DNA from: CAYURP01 sp964447175
GTDB taxonomy: Bacteria > Zixibacteria > MSB-5A5 > SM23-73-2
Direction of reading: 5' to 3'
DNA: 61,049 bases
Assembly (NCBI GenBank): GCA_964447175.1
Contig: CAYURP010000013.1
Span: forward strand, 1-61,049
Shown here: positions 8,203 through 16,885 of the stretch, piece by piece
How positions within the stretch are numbered: position 1 is the first letter of the stretch
Layout: each line of letters starts with the position of its first letter
The notes under the pieces: model-generated
Database searches by the model: none
The model's input: the letters and a program-made list of their open reading frames with translations, nothing else
What the model was told of the DNA's origin: nothing
Program-made: the position numbers and the translations under genes

Positions 8203-8279
8203 TTTACTATCTACTATTTACTATTAACTATCTACTGTTTACTGTTAACCGTTTACCGTTTTCTGTTTTCCGTATGCTG
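8203..8279. repeat. Degenerate 7-bp tandem array, consensus TTTACTG
   Basis: Eleven consecutive heptamers can be read without a break, for example TTTACTA, TCTACTA, TTAACTA, TTTACTG, TTAACCG, TTTACCG and TTTTCCG. The same consensus in the opposite orientation makes the array at 18093-18176. It lies in the spacer after the symporter remnant and ends just before the 3' end of the SH3 gene. Confidence 0.75.
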
Positions 8280-8285
8280 TGTGGT

Positions 8286-8738
8286 TTATGTGATAAGAAC
8301 AACTCTTAATATAAGTACAAGGCAAATAGCAAGCACGATCACGGCTATAATGTAGAAGAGATTATCTTTTACCCAATCTCCGAAAGTAGGTTCTTTTGGA
8401 GGTGGGGGAATTTCGATTTTAATAACCGTAGTATCCTTGGCAAAAGATTCAACCAACCTGTTTATTACCCAGGCTTCTTCACCCTCGAACCTGATCTTGG
8501 ACCATTTCTCCTCTTGGGACAGGAGGTCGTATTTTTCCTCACCCACCGCTTTTCCCGCGACAGCGTAGGAGGTGGACGGACCTTTCCTCAGGTTAGTTCC
8601 ATCCTTTATTAATACCACGTCAGTGATAACCAACGAATCCCTGTAAGTGGGAGCTTCCTCCTTAGCCAGGGAGGAGAACGCAAAGGGAACCATTGAACTC
8701 ACAAGTATGATTATCCACAAAATCAGAAATCGTCTCAT
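8286..8738 (-). CDS. SH3b-domain protein with C-terminal membrane anchor
   Basis: 150 residues from the ATG at 8738, chosen because GGAGGT lies 6-11 bases upstream. A longer frame to 8858 has no such site. An N-terminal signal peptide (residues 2-24) is followed by a bacterial SH3 domain containing the typical LRKGPSTSY motif, then a proline-rich linker (PPPPKEP) and one C-terminal hydrophobic helix (about 126-148). Such proteins often bind peptidoglycan or present a domain in the periplasm. It is encoded alone, between the heptamer array and a hairpin pair. Confidence 0.78.
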   Translation of the reverse strand: MRRFLILWIIILVSSMVPFAFSSLAKEEAPTYRDSLVITDVVLIKDGTNLRKGPSTSYAVAGKAVGEEKYDLLSQEEKWSKIRFEGEEAWVINRLVESFAKDTTVIKIEIPPPPKEPTFGDWVKDNLFYIIAVIVLAICLVLILRVVLIT

Positions 8739-8839
8739 TTTTACCTCCGAATCTGGTTTAACAAAAAATTTTGTAATATTAATAAGATTAAATTCGATTT
8801 TGTCAAGGATTATTTGTAAATAGCTGAAAAAGCATATAT

Positions 8840-8917
8840 AACCAGTGGCAGAGGCCACTGGTTTACCCTAATTTGATATCTTTCAATATTGGGTAATCCT
8901 CTGGCCTCCGCCAGAGG
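8840..8917. repeat. Paired hairpins joined by a complementary linker
   Basis: AACCAGTGG/CCACTGGTT (8840-8863) and CCTCTGG/CCAGAGG (8898-8917) are two perfect stems with 6-base loops. The bases between them can pair too (TTACCC with GGGTAA). The second hairpin is followed by GTTTTTAC, so it could end plus-strand transcripts. The arrangement resembles a palindromic repeat element more than a single terminator. Confidence 0.5.
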
Positions 8918-8932
8918 GTTTTTACAAAAATT

Positions 8933-8966
8933 AACAAAAAGGGCTGGGTTAATAACAACCCAGCCC
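8933..8966 (-). terminator. Rho-independent terminator of the pepP-acc-gcv gene run
   Basis: GGGCTGGGTT (8941-8950) pairs with AACCCAGCCC (8957-8966). On the minus strand the stem is followed by TTTTTGTTAA. It lies 26 bases after the stop of the last gene of the run. Confidence 0.85.
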
Positions 8967-8992
8967 TCAATCTCAGACCTCAGCTCCCAGTA

Positions 8993-9205
8993 TCAACGTC
9001 TTCTTCTCTTAGGCCTTCTTGCTTTCTTGACCACCCTTTTGGGTTTGGCCTTTTTCACCATTTTCCCTTTGCCCAAGGTCTTGCAGAAGTTACACATCTT
9101 CCTTCCGCCTGTGCCCTGAATTCTATTCTTCGTCTTGACGGCTTTACCCACCGGACACTTGGGATTGGTGTGATAGACCTTAGACCTTTTGGAATAGAAT
9201 GCCAA
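8993..9205 (-). CDS. Small Ada-type zinc-binding protein with basic tail
   Basis: 70 residues. The N-terminal half has the spacing VYHTNPKC...NR...CNFC, which resembles the small metal-binding domain at the N-terminus of Ada proteins (four metal ligands, here His/Cys-Cys-Cys). The last 23 residues are almost only Lys, Arg, Pro, Ala and Val, suggesting nucleic-acid binding. It is the last gene before the terminator, 29 bases downstream of gcvPB, with a GGAGGTGAG ribosome site. The fold assignment is an inference from spacing. Confidence 0.68.
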   Translation of the reverse strand: MAFYSKRSKVYHTNPKCPVGKAVKTKNRIQGTGGRKMCNFCKTLGKGKMVKKAKPKRVVKKARRPKRRRR

Positions 9206-9234
9206 CTTGTCTCACCTCCTTTATGGTTTGAGGT

Positions 9235-10713
9235 TCATCTGTTCACAATCGGTTGACTTTCACCCCTCCACCTGACGTTCAAATCCTTGGCTGCCCTTAC
9301 CTCATCCAATCTGGCTACGGGCGTGTTGTGAGGAGCTGACTTCACCACCTCTGGATTTTCCTCGATTTCTTGGTTTATTTTTATCATGGCCTGGATAAAT
9401 TCATCCAGGCTCTCCTTGCTTTCCGATTCTGTGGGCTCAATCATCAAAGCCTCGGAAACAATCAGAGGGAAATAAACGGTAGGAGCGTGCAAGCCATAAT
9501 CTAAAAGCCTTTTGGCGATGTCCAGGGTTTTGACGCCCCTCTCTTTCTGTTTCACTCCGGAGAGCACGAATTCGTGTTGACATGGTCCCGGGTATGGCAG
9601 ATCATAGTATTCTTTAAGAGATTCCATTAAATAATTGGCATTGATTATGGCGTTCTCGGATACCTTTCTCAAGCCCTGAGAACCGCATGCCCGAATAAAG
9701 GCATAAGCCTTGACCATAACCCCGAAGTTGCCGTAAAAAGCCTGAACCTTTCCTATGGAATCCGGTTTTTGATAATCCAGAAAATAATTATCTTTATCCT
9801 TTTTGGCTACAACCGGAACGGGTAGAAAATCGGCTAAGTGTTCTTTTACTCCCAGAGGTCCTGAACCAGGACCTCCCCCGCCATGCGGGGTGGAAAAGGT
9901 CTTGTGCAGGTTGAAATGAACCATATCAAATCCCATATCCCCGGGTCTGGTAATTCCCAAAAGAGCGTTCAAGTTGGCGCCATCCAGATACAGAAGCGCT
10001 CCCACATCATGCACAATCTTCTCTATCTTCAGTATCTGCGATTCGAACAGTCCCAGGGTATTGGGATTGGTGAGCATCAAAGCAGCTACCTCCTCGGTCA
10101 TTGCCCTTTTCAACTCCTCAAGATCCACTAATCCCCTCTCGTTTGATTTTATCTGCAGGGTAGTATAACCAGAGATCACCACTGAAGCCGGGTTGGTTCC
10201 ATGAGCTGAGTCCGGGATGACAACTTTTAATCTGGGGTTGCCCTTCTTTTTGTGGTATGCTCGGGTGATTATCATTCCTGTCAATTCCCCCTGGGCACCT
10301 GCAGCTGGCTGCAAGGTGATAGCGTCCATTCCAGCGATTTCCTTAAGGTATTCGCCCAGTTCATACATTAATCTTAGTCCACCCTGAATGGTCTTTTCCG
10401 GCTGATAGGGATGGAGCTGGGAGAACGCGGGAAGTCTGGCCAGATCTTCGTTAATTTTGGGATTATATTTCATGGTGCAGGATCCCAAAGGATAAAAGCC
10501 CTTGTCCACATGATGATTCAAGATGGACAGCCGGGTAAAATGCCTCATCACATCCACCTCGGAGAGCTCCGGAAGGTCAGCCTCTTTTTGCCTAAGCACA
10601 TTCGGGGGCAAAAGCTCTTTAATGTCTTTTGATGGAATATCTAATTCCGGCAAGGAGTAACCTCTCCTGCCATCTGACGAAAGTTCGAATATAAGCTTCT
10701 CGCTCAAATCCAC
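9235..10713 (-). CDS. gcvPB: Glycine dehydrogenase (decarboxylating) subunit 2
   Basis: 492 residues, the usual size for the C-terminal half of the split P-protein. The pyridoxal-phosphate lysine is Lys271 in NLHKTFSTPHGGGGPG, and the N-terminal GFYPLGSCTMKYNP block is typical. With GcvPA it decarboxylates glycine and passes the aminomethyl group to the lipoyl arm of GcvH. It lies 29 bases downstream of the thioredoxin/TPR gene. GcvT and the lipoamide dehydrogenase are not in this window. Confidence 0.96.
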   Translation of the reverse strand: MDLSEKLIFELSSDGRRGYSLPELDIPSKDIKELLPPNVLRQKEADLPELSEVDVMRHFTRLSILNHHVDKGFYPLGSCTMKYNPKINEDLARLPAFSQLHPYQPEKTIQGGLRLMYELGEYLKEIAGMDAITLQPAAGAQGELTGMIITRAYHKKKGNPRLKVVIPDSAHGTNPASVVISGYTTLQIKSNERGLVDLEELKRAMTEEVAALMLTNPNTLGLFESQILKIEKIVHDVGALLYLDGANLNALLGITRPGDMGFDMVHFNLHKTFSTPHGGGGPGSGPLGVKEHLADFLPVPVVAKKDKDNYFLDYQKPDSIGKVQAFYGNFGVMVKAYAFIRACGSQGLRKVSENAIINANYLMESLKEYYDLPYPGPCQHEFVLSGVKQKERGVKTLDIAKRLLDYGLHAPTVYFPLIVSEALMIEPTESESKESLDEFIQAMIKINQEIEENPEVVKSAPHNTPVARLDEVRAAKDLNVRWRGESQPIVNR

Positions 10714-10742
10714 TCACTCCCTCTCAAATCTCTGCTCAAATT

Positions 10743-11603
10743 TTATTCCCCTCCCTCCTTTATTTTCTTGATCTGCTTTTCCACCCACTCCCTTTCCTCT
10801 TTCTCTATATCAGGATGGTCAACCAGAATTTTCTCATACAACCTCAATGCTTTTGTGCTGTCGCCCATTTGGGCATAGATATAGGGGATATATTCCTCGG
10901 CATCAAGACGCTTTTCGCTTTGTGGAAATCTTCGTATCAATTCCTCAAATTTGTCTATGGCGGTTTGATTGTCTTTTTGTCTTCTGTTGATCACAGCTAT
11001 GCTGAACAAAGCTCCATCGGTTTTCCCCTTCTTGTTTTCCGGATCCAGAGACATGATGTTCTGGTAATGCATCAAAGCCTCTTCATATTTGCCCCGATCC
11101 TGATACTTCTCACCCACCTGATATAGAAGGTCAAGATTTGAAGGTTTATCTCTGAGTCTGTTCTCCAGGTCAGTTAAGGTTCCCTCACCCCTCAGATAGG
11201 ATTTCACTGTTTTGAGAAATTCACGGGGAGGAACATATCCCACTATTCTGTCGATCTCCTTACCACTGGATTCAAATAGCATAACTGTGGGATAGGCATT
11301 GACCCCATACCCAGAAACTATAGTACTATCCTTTTTCGAATTCAATGTCACAAAAACGAAATCCAAAGAAAGCTTTATTACATCATTGTCGGTAAAGGTT
11401 GAATCACGCAACCTATCACACCAGGGTCAGCCGTCCTTGTCAAAATCCACCAAAATATTTTTTCCCTGATCCTGAGCTGATTTCAATCCCTGGTCAAAGG
11501 ATTCCAGCCAGATGATCTTCTCGGGAATTTTTTTCACGCAGGAATTGAAAAATACGCCTGCTCCCAAGTTCAAGAGTAAAACAAAGATGAAATATTTCCG
11601 CAT
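10743..11603 (-). CDS. Thioredoxin-fold/TPR lipoprotein with in-frame UGA (candidate selenoprotein)
   Basis: The true start is taken as the ATG at 11603, with GGAGGA 9 bases upstream. A signal peptide ends in FFNSC (Cys22), a plausible lipoprotein site. The thioredoxin-like domain follows, with ILVDF and then DKDG-UGA-PWCDRL. The UGA (11427-11429) is codon 59 and sits where the first Cys of a CxxC active site belongs, leaving Cys62 as partner. The thioredoxin fold continues with GVNAYPTVMLF (the cis-proline region), and the last 140 residues form about three TPR repeats. Total length is 286 residues with selenocysteine read through. A short reading from a TTG at 11411 would remove the signal peptide and half the active site. 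The role is probably thiol-disulphide exchange in the periplasm. A plain nonsense mutation is the alternative. Confidence 0.8.
11396..11414 (-). promoter_or_regulatory. Candidate bacterial SECIS hairpin
   Basis: In the mRNA AGGUUG pairs perfectly with CAACCU around the loop CGUGAUU. The loop begins 20 bases after the UGA and has G in its second position. Published descriptions of bacterial SECIS elements call for a short apical loop about 16-37 bases after the UGA with G among its first two bases, and this fits. The stem is short (6 bp), so it is supportive and not decisive. Confidence 0.6.
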
Positions 11604-11629
11604 AGAGGATTCCTCCGAGTTAATTAAGA

Positions 11630-11971
11630 CTACTCCGCTTCTCCCACTGTCTGATTCTTTATTGCCAATGCCTCCTGATATTTGTCCTCTAAAACGTAGA
11701 TTTTAAAGCCGGGCTTATCCTTCTCCACGTAACCCAGACCTTGCTCCAGAAAGCTGCCAGCTGATTTAACAATGCAAGGTATGTTACTCTGCTCCAGGGT
11801 TTCCCTTAAGAATTCAGCGAAAACCCGATTGGAGGTATAGTATAGAAGCACCCATTTCGTCTCCTCCTGGGAGTTCTCCTCCGGCAGCTTCTCCACCAGA
11901 TCCACCTCGCATTCCACACATCTTTTGGCACCTGCAGGATATTCGGTCTTACAAATTGGACAGAAAGGCAT
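11630..11971 (-). CDS. Zinc-ribbon DUF2007 protein
   Basis: 113 residues. Two CxxC knuckles (CPIC at 4-7, CVEC at 18-21) form a zinc ribbon, followed by a DUF2007-type domain (about 38-108) with the usual alpha/beta pattern, including NIPCIVKSAGS and KIYVLEDKYQEAL. DUF2007 proteins are proposed signal-transduction or ligand-binding proteins without proven function. It lies two bases downstream of gcvPA, so it is surely cotranscribed with the glycine cleavage genes. Confidence 0.82.
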   Translation of the reverse strand: MPFCPICKTEYPAGAKRCVECEVDLVEKLPEENSQEETKWVLLYYTSNRVFAEFLRETLEQSNIPCIVKSAGSFLEQGLGYVEKDKPGFKIYVLEDKYQEALAIKNQTVGEAE

Positions 11972-11973
11972 TT

Positions 11974-13314
11974 TTAAACTAAACTTTTAAGTTGGCTCAC
12001 AAAATAGTCTATCTCTTTTTTGGTTCTTTTCTCGGTCACACATATTAAAAGTGAATCCTTTAAGCCAGGATCAAATCGGGAGAGATCCACGCCCGCCAGG
12101 ATGTTTTTGTCCAGGAGTCTGTTTATTATCTCCCCGGCAGGAACAGGTGTTTCCAGGATGAATTCCTTAAAGAAGGGAGCCCGGTATTTGAGCTTGAAAC
12201 CATTGATTTTGGTGAGCTCTTCTAGGGCATAGTGGGCTTTTTGCACACACAACCGGGCTACTTCCTTTATGCCTTTTTTCCCCATAAGGGAAAGGTAAAC
12301 CGCACTGGCCAGAGTACAAAGAGCTTCATTAGTGCAGATATTGGATGTGGCTTTTTCTCTCCGGATGTGCTGTTCCCGGGTCTGCAGGGTCATAACAAAA
12401 CCTCTTTGTCCCTTGCTGTCCCTGGTGGCAGCAATTAATCTTCCGGGTAATCTTCTGACCATCTCCTTTTTTGCTGTGAAAAACCCCAAAAAGGGTCCGC
12501 CCAGGCTTATGGGATTTCCCATTCCCTGGCCCTCGCCTATGGCAATGTCAGCACCCAGCTCCCCAGGGGATTTCAAGATCCCCAAAGAAATGGGATCGCA
12601 AACCATAATAAGAAGAGCACCAGCCGAATGAACCAATTCCTCGATTTTCGCCACATCCTCAATCACTCCATAGAAATTAGGAGATTGAACTATAACACAG
12701 GAGGTATCAGAGGATAGATCACTTTTTAAACTGGAGGGCTCCACCAATCCATTTTCTGTGGGACAGGTTATTGTTTTTAAACCCATGCCTGAGCAATAGG
12801 TTTCCAGCACCCTCTTATAAGCCGGGTGAAGGGAACCTGTTATTATTATTTCATTTTTGCTATTAGTGGAATGTGACATCAAGGCTGCTTCCGCTACTGC
12901 TGAAGCTCCGTCATACATAGAGGCATTGGCCACATCCATTCCGGTAAGCTCGCAGATAAGTGACTGAAACTCATATATGGATTGTAGCGTGCCTTGACTC
13001 ACCTCGGCCTGATAGGGAGTGTAAGCGGTGTAGAATTCAGAACGCATAAGAATATGATTAACCACACTGGGAATGAAATGATCATAGGCTCCTCCACCTA
13101 AAAAACTGATCACTTCATCTGTGGATCTGTTCTGTTGGGACAAATCCTTCAATAACCCAACCAGCTCCATTTCCGAAAGAGGAGAAGGTAATTTTAGATC
13201 CTTTTTCAAAAGAACGGATTGCGGGATTCCTTTGATAAGCTGGGAAAAATCCTTTACCCCGATCTTTTCTAACATCTCCTCTCTGTTTTTATCCGTGTTA
13301 GGTATGTAATCCAT
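11974..13314 (-). CDS. gcvPA: Glycine dehydrogenase (decarboxylating) subunit 1
   Basis: 446 residues, matching the N-terminal half of the split P-protein. Family blocks seen include YIPNTDKNREEMLEKIG at the start, FLGGGAYDHFIPSVV, FYTAYTPYQAEVSQGTLQ and MYDGASAVAEA. It forms the alpha half of the glycine decarboxylase with GcvPB, which lies two genes further on. The preceding gene gcvH is 35 bases upstream. Separation of gcvPA from gcvPB by a DUF2007 gene and a redox lipoprotein gene is unusual. Confidence 0.96.
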   Translation of the reverse strand: MDYIPNTDKNREEMLEKIGVKDFSQLIKGIPQSVLLKKDLKLPSPLSEMELVGLLKDLSQQNRSTDEVISFLGGGAYDHFIPSVVNHILMRSEFYTAYTPYQAEVSQGTLQSIYEFQSLICELTGMDVANASMYDGASAVAEAALMSHSTNSKNEIIITGSLHPAYKRVLETYCSGMGLKTITCPTENGLVEPSSLKSDLSSDTSCVIVQSPNFYGVIEDVAKIEELVHSAGALLIMVCDPISLGILKSPGELGADIAIGEGQGMGNPISLGGPFLGFFTAKKEMVRRLPGRLIAATRDSKGQRGFVMTLQTREQHIRREKATSNICTNEALCTLASAVYLSLMGKKGIKEVARLCVQKAHYALEELTKINGFKLKYRAPFFKEFILETPVPAGEIINRLLDKNILAGVDLSRFDPGLKDSLLICVTEKRTKKEIDYFVSQLKSLV

Positions 13315-13349
13315 CTTCTTTTACCTTAGATTATCTCTGGTTTCTCGGA

Positions 13350-13748
13350 CTACTTCTGGATCAGCTTCTCATAATCCTGAGCAGAGAGCAGATGGTCCAG
13401 TTCCTGGGTATCGCTCATCTTAATTTTTATGATCCACCCCTCCCCATAAGGATCTTTGTTGATAATTCCCGCCTCATTCTCCAATCTGGTGTTGACTTGG
13501 GTCACCTCACCTGATAGTGGGGAGAATAAATCGGATACAGCTTTGACCGCCTCGATAACTCCGAAAGGTTTCATCTGTTCAACTTTAGTCCCCACCTGGG
13601 GAAGCTCCACAAAGACCACATCCCCCAATTCCCCCTGGGCATAATCCGTAATCCCCATGGTAGCCATATCCTTCTCAACCTTTACCCATTCATGTTCTTT
13701 GGTATACTTCAGATTCTCTTTTATCTCCAAGGTTCCTCCTTTTTTCAC
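13350..13748 (-). CDS. gcvH: Glycine cleavage system H protein
   Basis: The lipoylated lysine is Lys69 in GVIEAVKAVSDLF. The GTG at 13748 overlaps the stop of accC by four bases (GTGA). A TTG at 13730, just after AAAGGAGG, is an alternative start that would give the standard N-terminus with ENLKYTKEHEWV. H protein carries the aminomethyl intermediate between the P and T proteins. The overlap with accC means that acetyl-CoA carboxylase and glycine cleavage genes are translated from one mRNA. Confidence 0.95.
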   Translation of the reverse strand: MKKGGTLEIKENLKYTKEHEWVKVEKDMATMGITDYAQGELGDVVFVELPQVGTKVEQMKPFGVIEAVKAVSDLFSPLSGEVTQVNTRLENEAGIINKDPYGEGWIIKIKMSDTQELDHLLSAQDYEKLIQK

Positions 13749-15121
13749 TGCTTGGTTAATGCCATCTCTTTTTTCTCCTGGAAGAGGTTCTCCACAAAGG
13801 AGGTGTCATATTTTCCGCTGATGAAATTGGTGTTTGAAAAAATGATTTTGTGAAAGGGGATTGTGGTTTTAACACCTTCAATTATGAATTCATCCAAAGC
13901 CCCTCTCATTTTCAGGATAGCCTCCTCCCTTTTTCTTCCGTAGACAATAAGTTTGGCGATCATGGAGTCATAAAATGGTGGAATCCGGTATTTAGCATAA
14001 GCATGAGTGTCCACTCTCACCCCATGCCCTCCGGGCACATGAAAGCTGGTGATAACACCGGGACTGGGCAGGAAATCGTTCTCCGGATCCTCAGCATTTA
14101 TCCGGCACTCTATGGCATGGCCTCTGATCTTCACATCCTCCTGAGCAAAACCCAGTTTTTCCCCAGTGGAAATACGGATCTGCTCCTTGATCAGATCCAG
14201 ATCAGCCACCTCCTCAGTTACCGGATGTTCCACCTGAATCCTGGTGTTCATCTCCATGAAATAGAAGTTTCCTTCTCTGTCCAGGAGAAATTCCACAGTT
14301 CCCGCACTTGTGTATCCCACGCTTTTCGCGCCTTTGACCGCTACCTCTCCTATTTGCCTCCGCAGCTCCGGTCCTATAGCGGGCGAGGGTGCCTCCTCCA
14401 CCAGTTTCTGATATCTTCGCTGGATAGTGCAGTCGCGTTCCCCCAAGTGGATTATGTTGCCGGAGCCATCGCCCAGAATCTGGACCTCAATGTGTCTGGG
14501 ATTGGAGATAAATTTTTCTATATATACATCCGCATTCCCAAAGCTTGCTCCGGCTTCCAGTTTAGCCATTTCGTAATTTTTCTTCAGTTCTTTCTCATCC
14601 CGAGCCATTCTCATACCCTTTCCCCCACCGCCCGCGCAAGCTTTAACTAAAACCGGGTACCCAATCTGAGAGGCAATATCCTGGGCTTGTTCCAGGGATT
14701 CAACTGTTCCATCGGCTCCCGGGATAACTGAAACCCCGGCCTCCTTCATTTTTTGTTTAGCCAGGGCTTTATCCCCTGCCATTCTGATTATCTCCGAGGT
14801 GGGACCAATGAATTTTATCTGGCAGGATTCACATATCTCTGCGAAATCCGCATTCTCCGCCAGAAAACCGTAACCTGGATGGATGGCATCAGAGTTGGTA
14901 ACCTCAGCTGCACTGATCACCCTTCTGGGATCTAAGTAACTTTCGGTGGGTTTGGGTGGGCCTATGCACACATCCTCATCTGCGAACCTGACATGCAGGG
15001 AGTTGCGGTCCGCATCGGAGTATACGGCCACTGTAGAAATTCCCAGCTCCTTACAAGCTCTTATAATGCGTAGGGCTATCTCACCCCGATTAGCGATCAG
15101 CACCTTTTTGAACAAAAACAC
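13745..15121 (-). CDS. accC: Biotin carboxylase subunit of acetyl-CoA carboxylase
   Basis: 458 residues, normal for AccC. The N-terminal KVLIANRGEIALRIIRACKE block, the ATP-grasp glycine-rich loop KACAGGGGKGMR, and the catalytic region with EMNTRIQVEHPVTEEV are present. It carboxylates the biotin on AccB using ATP and bicarbonate, the first step of malonyl-CoA synthesis. A pilT gene separates it from accB, while accB-accC are usually adjacent. Confidence 0.97.
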   Translation of the reverse strand: MFLFKKVLIANRGEIALRIIRACKELGISTVAVYSDADRNSLHVRFADEDVCIGPPKPTESYLDPRRVISAAEVTNSDAIHPGYGFLAENADFAEICESCQIKFIGPTSEIIRMAGDKALAKQKMKEAGVSVIPGADGTVESLEQAQDIASQIGYPVLVKACAGGGGKGMRMARDEKELKKNYEMAKLEAGASFGNADVYIEKFISNPRHIEVQILGDGSGNIIHLGERDCTIQRRYQKLVEEAPSPAIGPELRRQIGEVAVKGAKSVGYTSAGTVEFLLDREGNFYFMEMNTRIQVEHPVTEEVADLDLIKEQIRISTGEKLGFAQEDVKIRGHAIECRINAEDPENDFLPSPGVITSFHVPGGHGVRVDTHAYAKYRIPPFYDSMIAKLIVYGRKREEAILKMRGALDEFIIEGVKTTIPFHKIIFSNTNFISGKYDTSFVENLFQEKKEMALTKQ

Positions 15122-15144
15122 TCCAAAAATCTAATGTTACGTTT

Positions 15145-16257
15145 TTATTTTTTGGCTTGCTTAAACTCCTCCCATCCTCTTTCCGATGCTCCGGTAATCC
15201 CTTTGAGCCGGAGATCGAAGTCATCCGGATTAGTTGCCTGGCTCATGGCTTCCTCGTAGGAAATTATGCCCCTCTTGAAAAGGTCCATAATGGACTGGTC
15301 AAATGACTGCATACCGTACTGAATGGCTCCGCTCTCGATCAGCTCCGAAATCATAGGGGTTCTGGCGGGATCGGAAATGTATTCCCGGACCGATGCGGTT
15401 GAAACCAAAACCTCCACCGCAGGAACCCGACCTGGCCCATCGCTTTTGGGCATAAGCCTCTGACATATGACCGCTTTCAAAGTGGCGGACAACAAAAGCC
15501 TTATCTGCTGGTGCTGGTGAGGGGGATAAAAAGAGATAATTCTGCTGATGGTCTCCACCGCATTTAAGGTATGCAGCGTGGTCAAAACGAGATGTCCGGT
15601 ATCCGCTGCGGTTAAAGCAATGGACATGGTCTCAATATCCCTGACCTCGCCGATAAAGATCACATCCGGGTCCTGTCTGAAGGCTTGCCTCAATGCAGAA
15701 ACAAAGGATGCGGTATCCCCACCCACTTCCCTCTGTGAAATGATGCTGTTTTTATCCCTGAAAATGTACTCAATGGGATCCTCTATAGTCAAAATATTTT
15801 CCGACCTGCTTCTGTTTATACGATCAATCATCGCCGCCAGGGTAGTGGACTTACCGCTGCCCGTGGTTCCGGTAACTATGATCATACCCCTTCGCTCATC
15901 AGATAGTTTCTTTAATACAGGCGGAAGATTCAACTCCTCAAAGGAGGGTATGTCCGATCTGACCAACCTGATAGCTATTCCGGCTGTCCCTCTCTGGCGA
16001 TAGAAATTGACCCGGAATCGTCCCATCCGGGACACGCTCAACGCTAAATCCAGCTCCCTTTTTTTGAGAAATACAGATTTCTGTTCAGGATTTAATATCT
16101 GATCCATCATCTGGTTCATATATTCCTGGTTCAATATCTCCTCAGCCACGGGCTCTAATCTTCCATCAACCCTGAGCATTGGCTTAAGGCCTACCCTCAG
16201 GTGTAAATCGGAGGCTTGCTTGGCTATCATCTGGGATAGCAATTCCTTCAAATTCAT
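15145..16257 (-). CDS. pilT: Type IV pilus retraction ATPase
   Basis: 370 residues. Walker A GTTGSGKST (130-138), Walker B with DVIFIGEVRD, the His box LTTLHT and the AIRLVR motif of PilT proteins are visible. PilT hexamers drive pilus retraction from the cytoplasmic side of the inner membrane. No other pilus gene is in the window. The gene sits between accB and accC, 23 bases before accC and 113 after accB. This is an odd location that may reflect insertion into the older accB-accC pair. Confidence 0.95.
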   Translation of the reverse strand: MNLKELLSQMIAKQASDLHLRVGLKPMLRVDGRLEPVAEEILNQEYMNQMMDQILNPEQKSVFLKKRELDLALSVSRMGRFRVNFYRQRGTAGIAIRLVRSDIPSFEELNLPPVLKKLSDERRGMIIVTGTTGSGKSTTLAAMIDRINRSRSENILTIEDPIEYIFRDKNSIISQREVGGDTASFVSALRQAFRQDPDVIFIGEVRDIETMSIALTAADTGHLVLTTLHTLNAVETISRIISFYPPHQHQQIRLLLSATLKAVICQRLMPKSDGPGRVPAVEVLVSTASVREYISDPARTPMISELIESGAIQYGMQSFDQSIMDLFKRGIISYEEAMSQATNPDDFDLRLKGITGASERGWEEFKQAKK

Positions 16258-16370
16258 TCTCTCCCCTTTCTTTTTAGGTATTCTCCCAAAACAGGCTTTT
16301 TATTCTTATAAATCGTCTTTTGCAAGGTATTTGTTAACCTGTTGAGCTGATTTAAACTCATAAGAGAACC

Positions 16371-16841
16371 CTATTTTGAAGGCTCAATGAGAAAAAGCGT
16401 CTGTCCGAACTCCACCGGTTTTCCGTTCTCCACTAAAACTTTAGCCACTCTTCCGGCCACTTCTGCTTCGATCTCGTTCATTAATTTCATGGCTTCCACA
16501 ATGCACACCACCTGGCCCATGGCAACCATCTGGTTCAATTCCACATAAGGTTTGGCATCCGGTGCTGGCGCCCGATAAAACGTGCCCACCATGGGAGATT
16601 TCAAGGGAACCAGATTATCGGTCTCCTTTTCCATTTCCTTCATTGGAGGGGATTTTGCCTCTGATTTCTCGGGTAGGGTTATGGTACGAGTGTTTTCTAC
16701 ACTCATATCCGGGGATGTATTTTGTTGTCGGGTCAATTTCTTGGTTATCCTGAGTTTCCTGCCCCAGCCGGAAACCTCAAGTTCATCTATGTCCGATTCC
16801 TCTACCAACTTGATCAACTTTCTGATTTTTGATTCTCGCAT
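16371..16841 (-). CDS. accB: Biotin carboxyl carrier protein
   Basis: 156 residues from the ATG at 16841, which follows AGGGGTGAGAAG. The longer frame to 16880 has no better site. The N-terminal helix (KIRKLIKLVEESDIDELEV) and the biotinyl domain are typical, with the acceptor Lys119 in VEAMKLMNE. A flexible Pro/Ser/Thr-rich linker joins them. It carries carboxybiotin from AccC to the carboxyltransferase. The pepP-accB order matches the common bacterial pepP-efp-accB-accC cluster with efp missing. Confidence 0.95.
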   Translation of the reverse strand: MRESKIRKLIKLVEESDIDELEVSGWGRKLRITKKLTRQQNTSPDMSVENTRTITLPEKSEAKSPPMKEMEKETDNLVPLKSPMVGTFYRAPAPDAKPYVELNQMVAMGQVVCIVEAMKLMNEIEAEVAGRVAKVLVENGKPVEFGQTLFLIEPSK

Positions 16842-16885
16842 CTTCTCACCCCTTTTTAAGGGTTTTGGGTAAGCGAGCAAAACAT

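Noticed and set aside
8203..8279. Heptamer and hairpin arrays as CRISPR
   Set aside because: Units are 7 bases, with no 25-40-base repeats, unique spacers or cas genes.
10743..11411. Short TPR protein starting from TTG at 11411
   Set aside because: It has no ribosome site and starts in the middle of the thioredoxin fold, just after the active-site Cys. The frame upstream of the UGA encodes the matching first half with a signal peptide and GGAGGA.
13314..13748. Glycine riboswitch controlling the gcv genes
   Set aside because: gcvH overlaps accC and the gcvH-gcvPA gap is 35 bases, leaving no room. No glycine aptamer pattern was seen before pepP.
13850..14650. 266-codon plus-strand frame opposite accC
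   Set aside because: It is a shadow of the accC reading frame. accC is a complete, well-conserved gene on the other strand.
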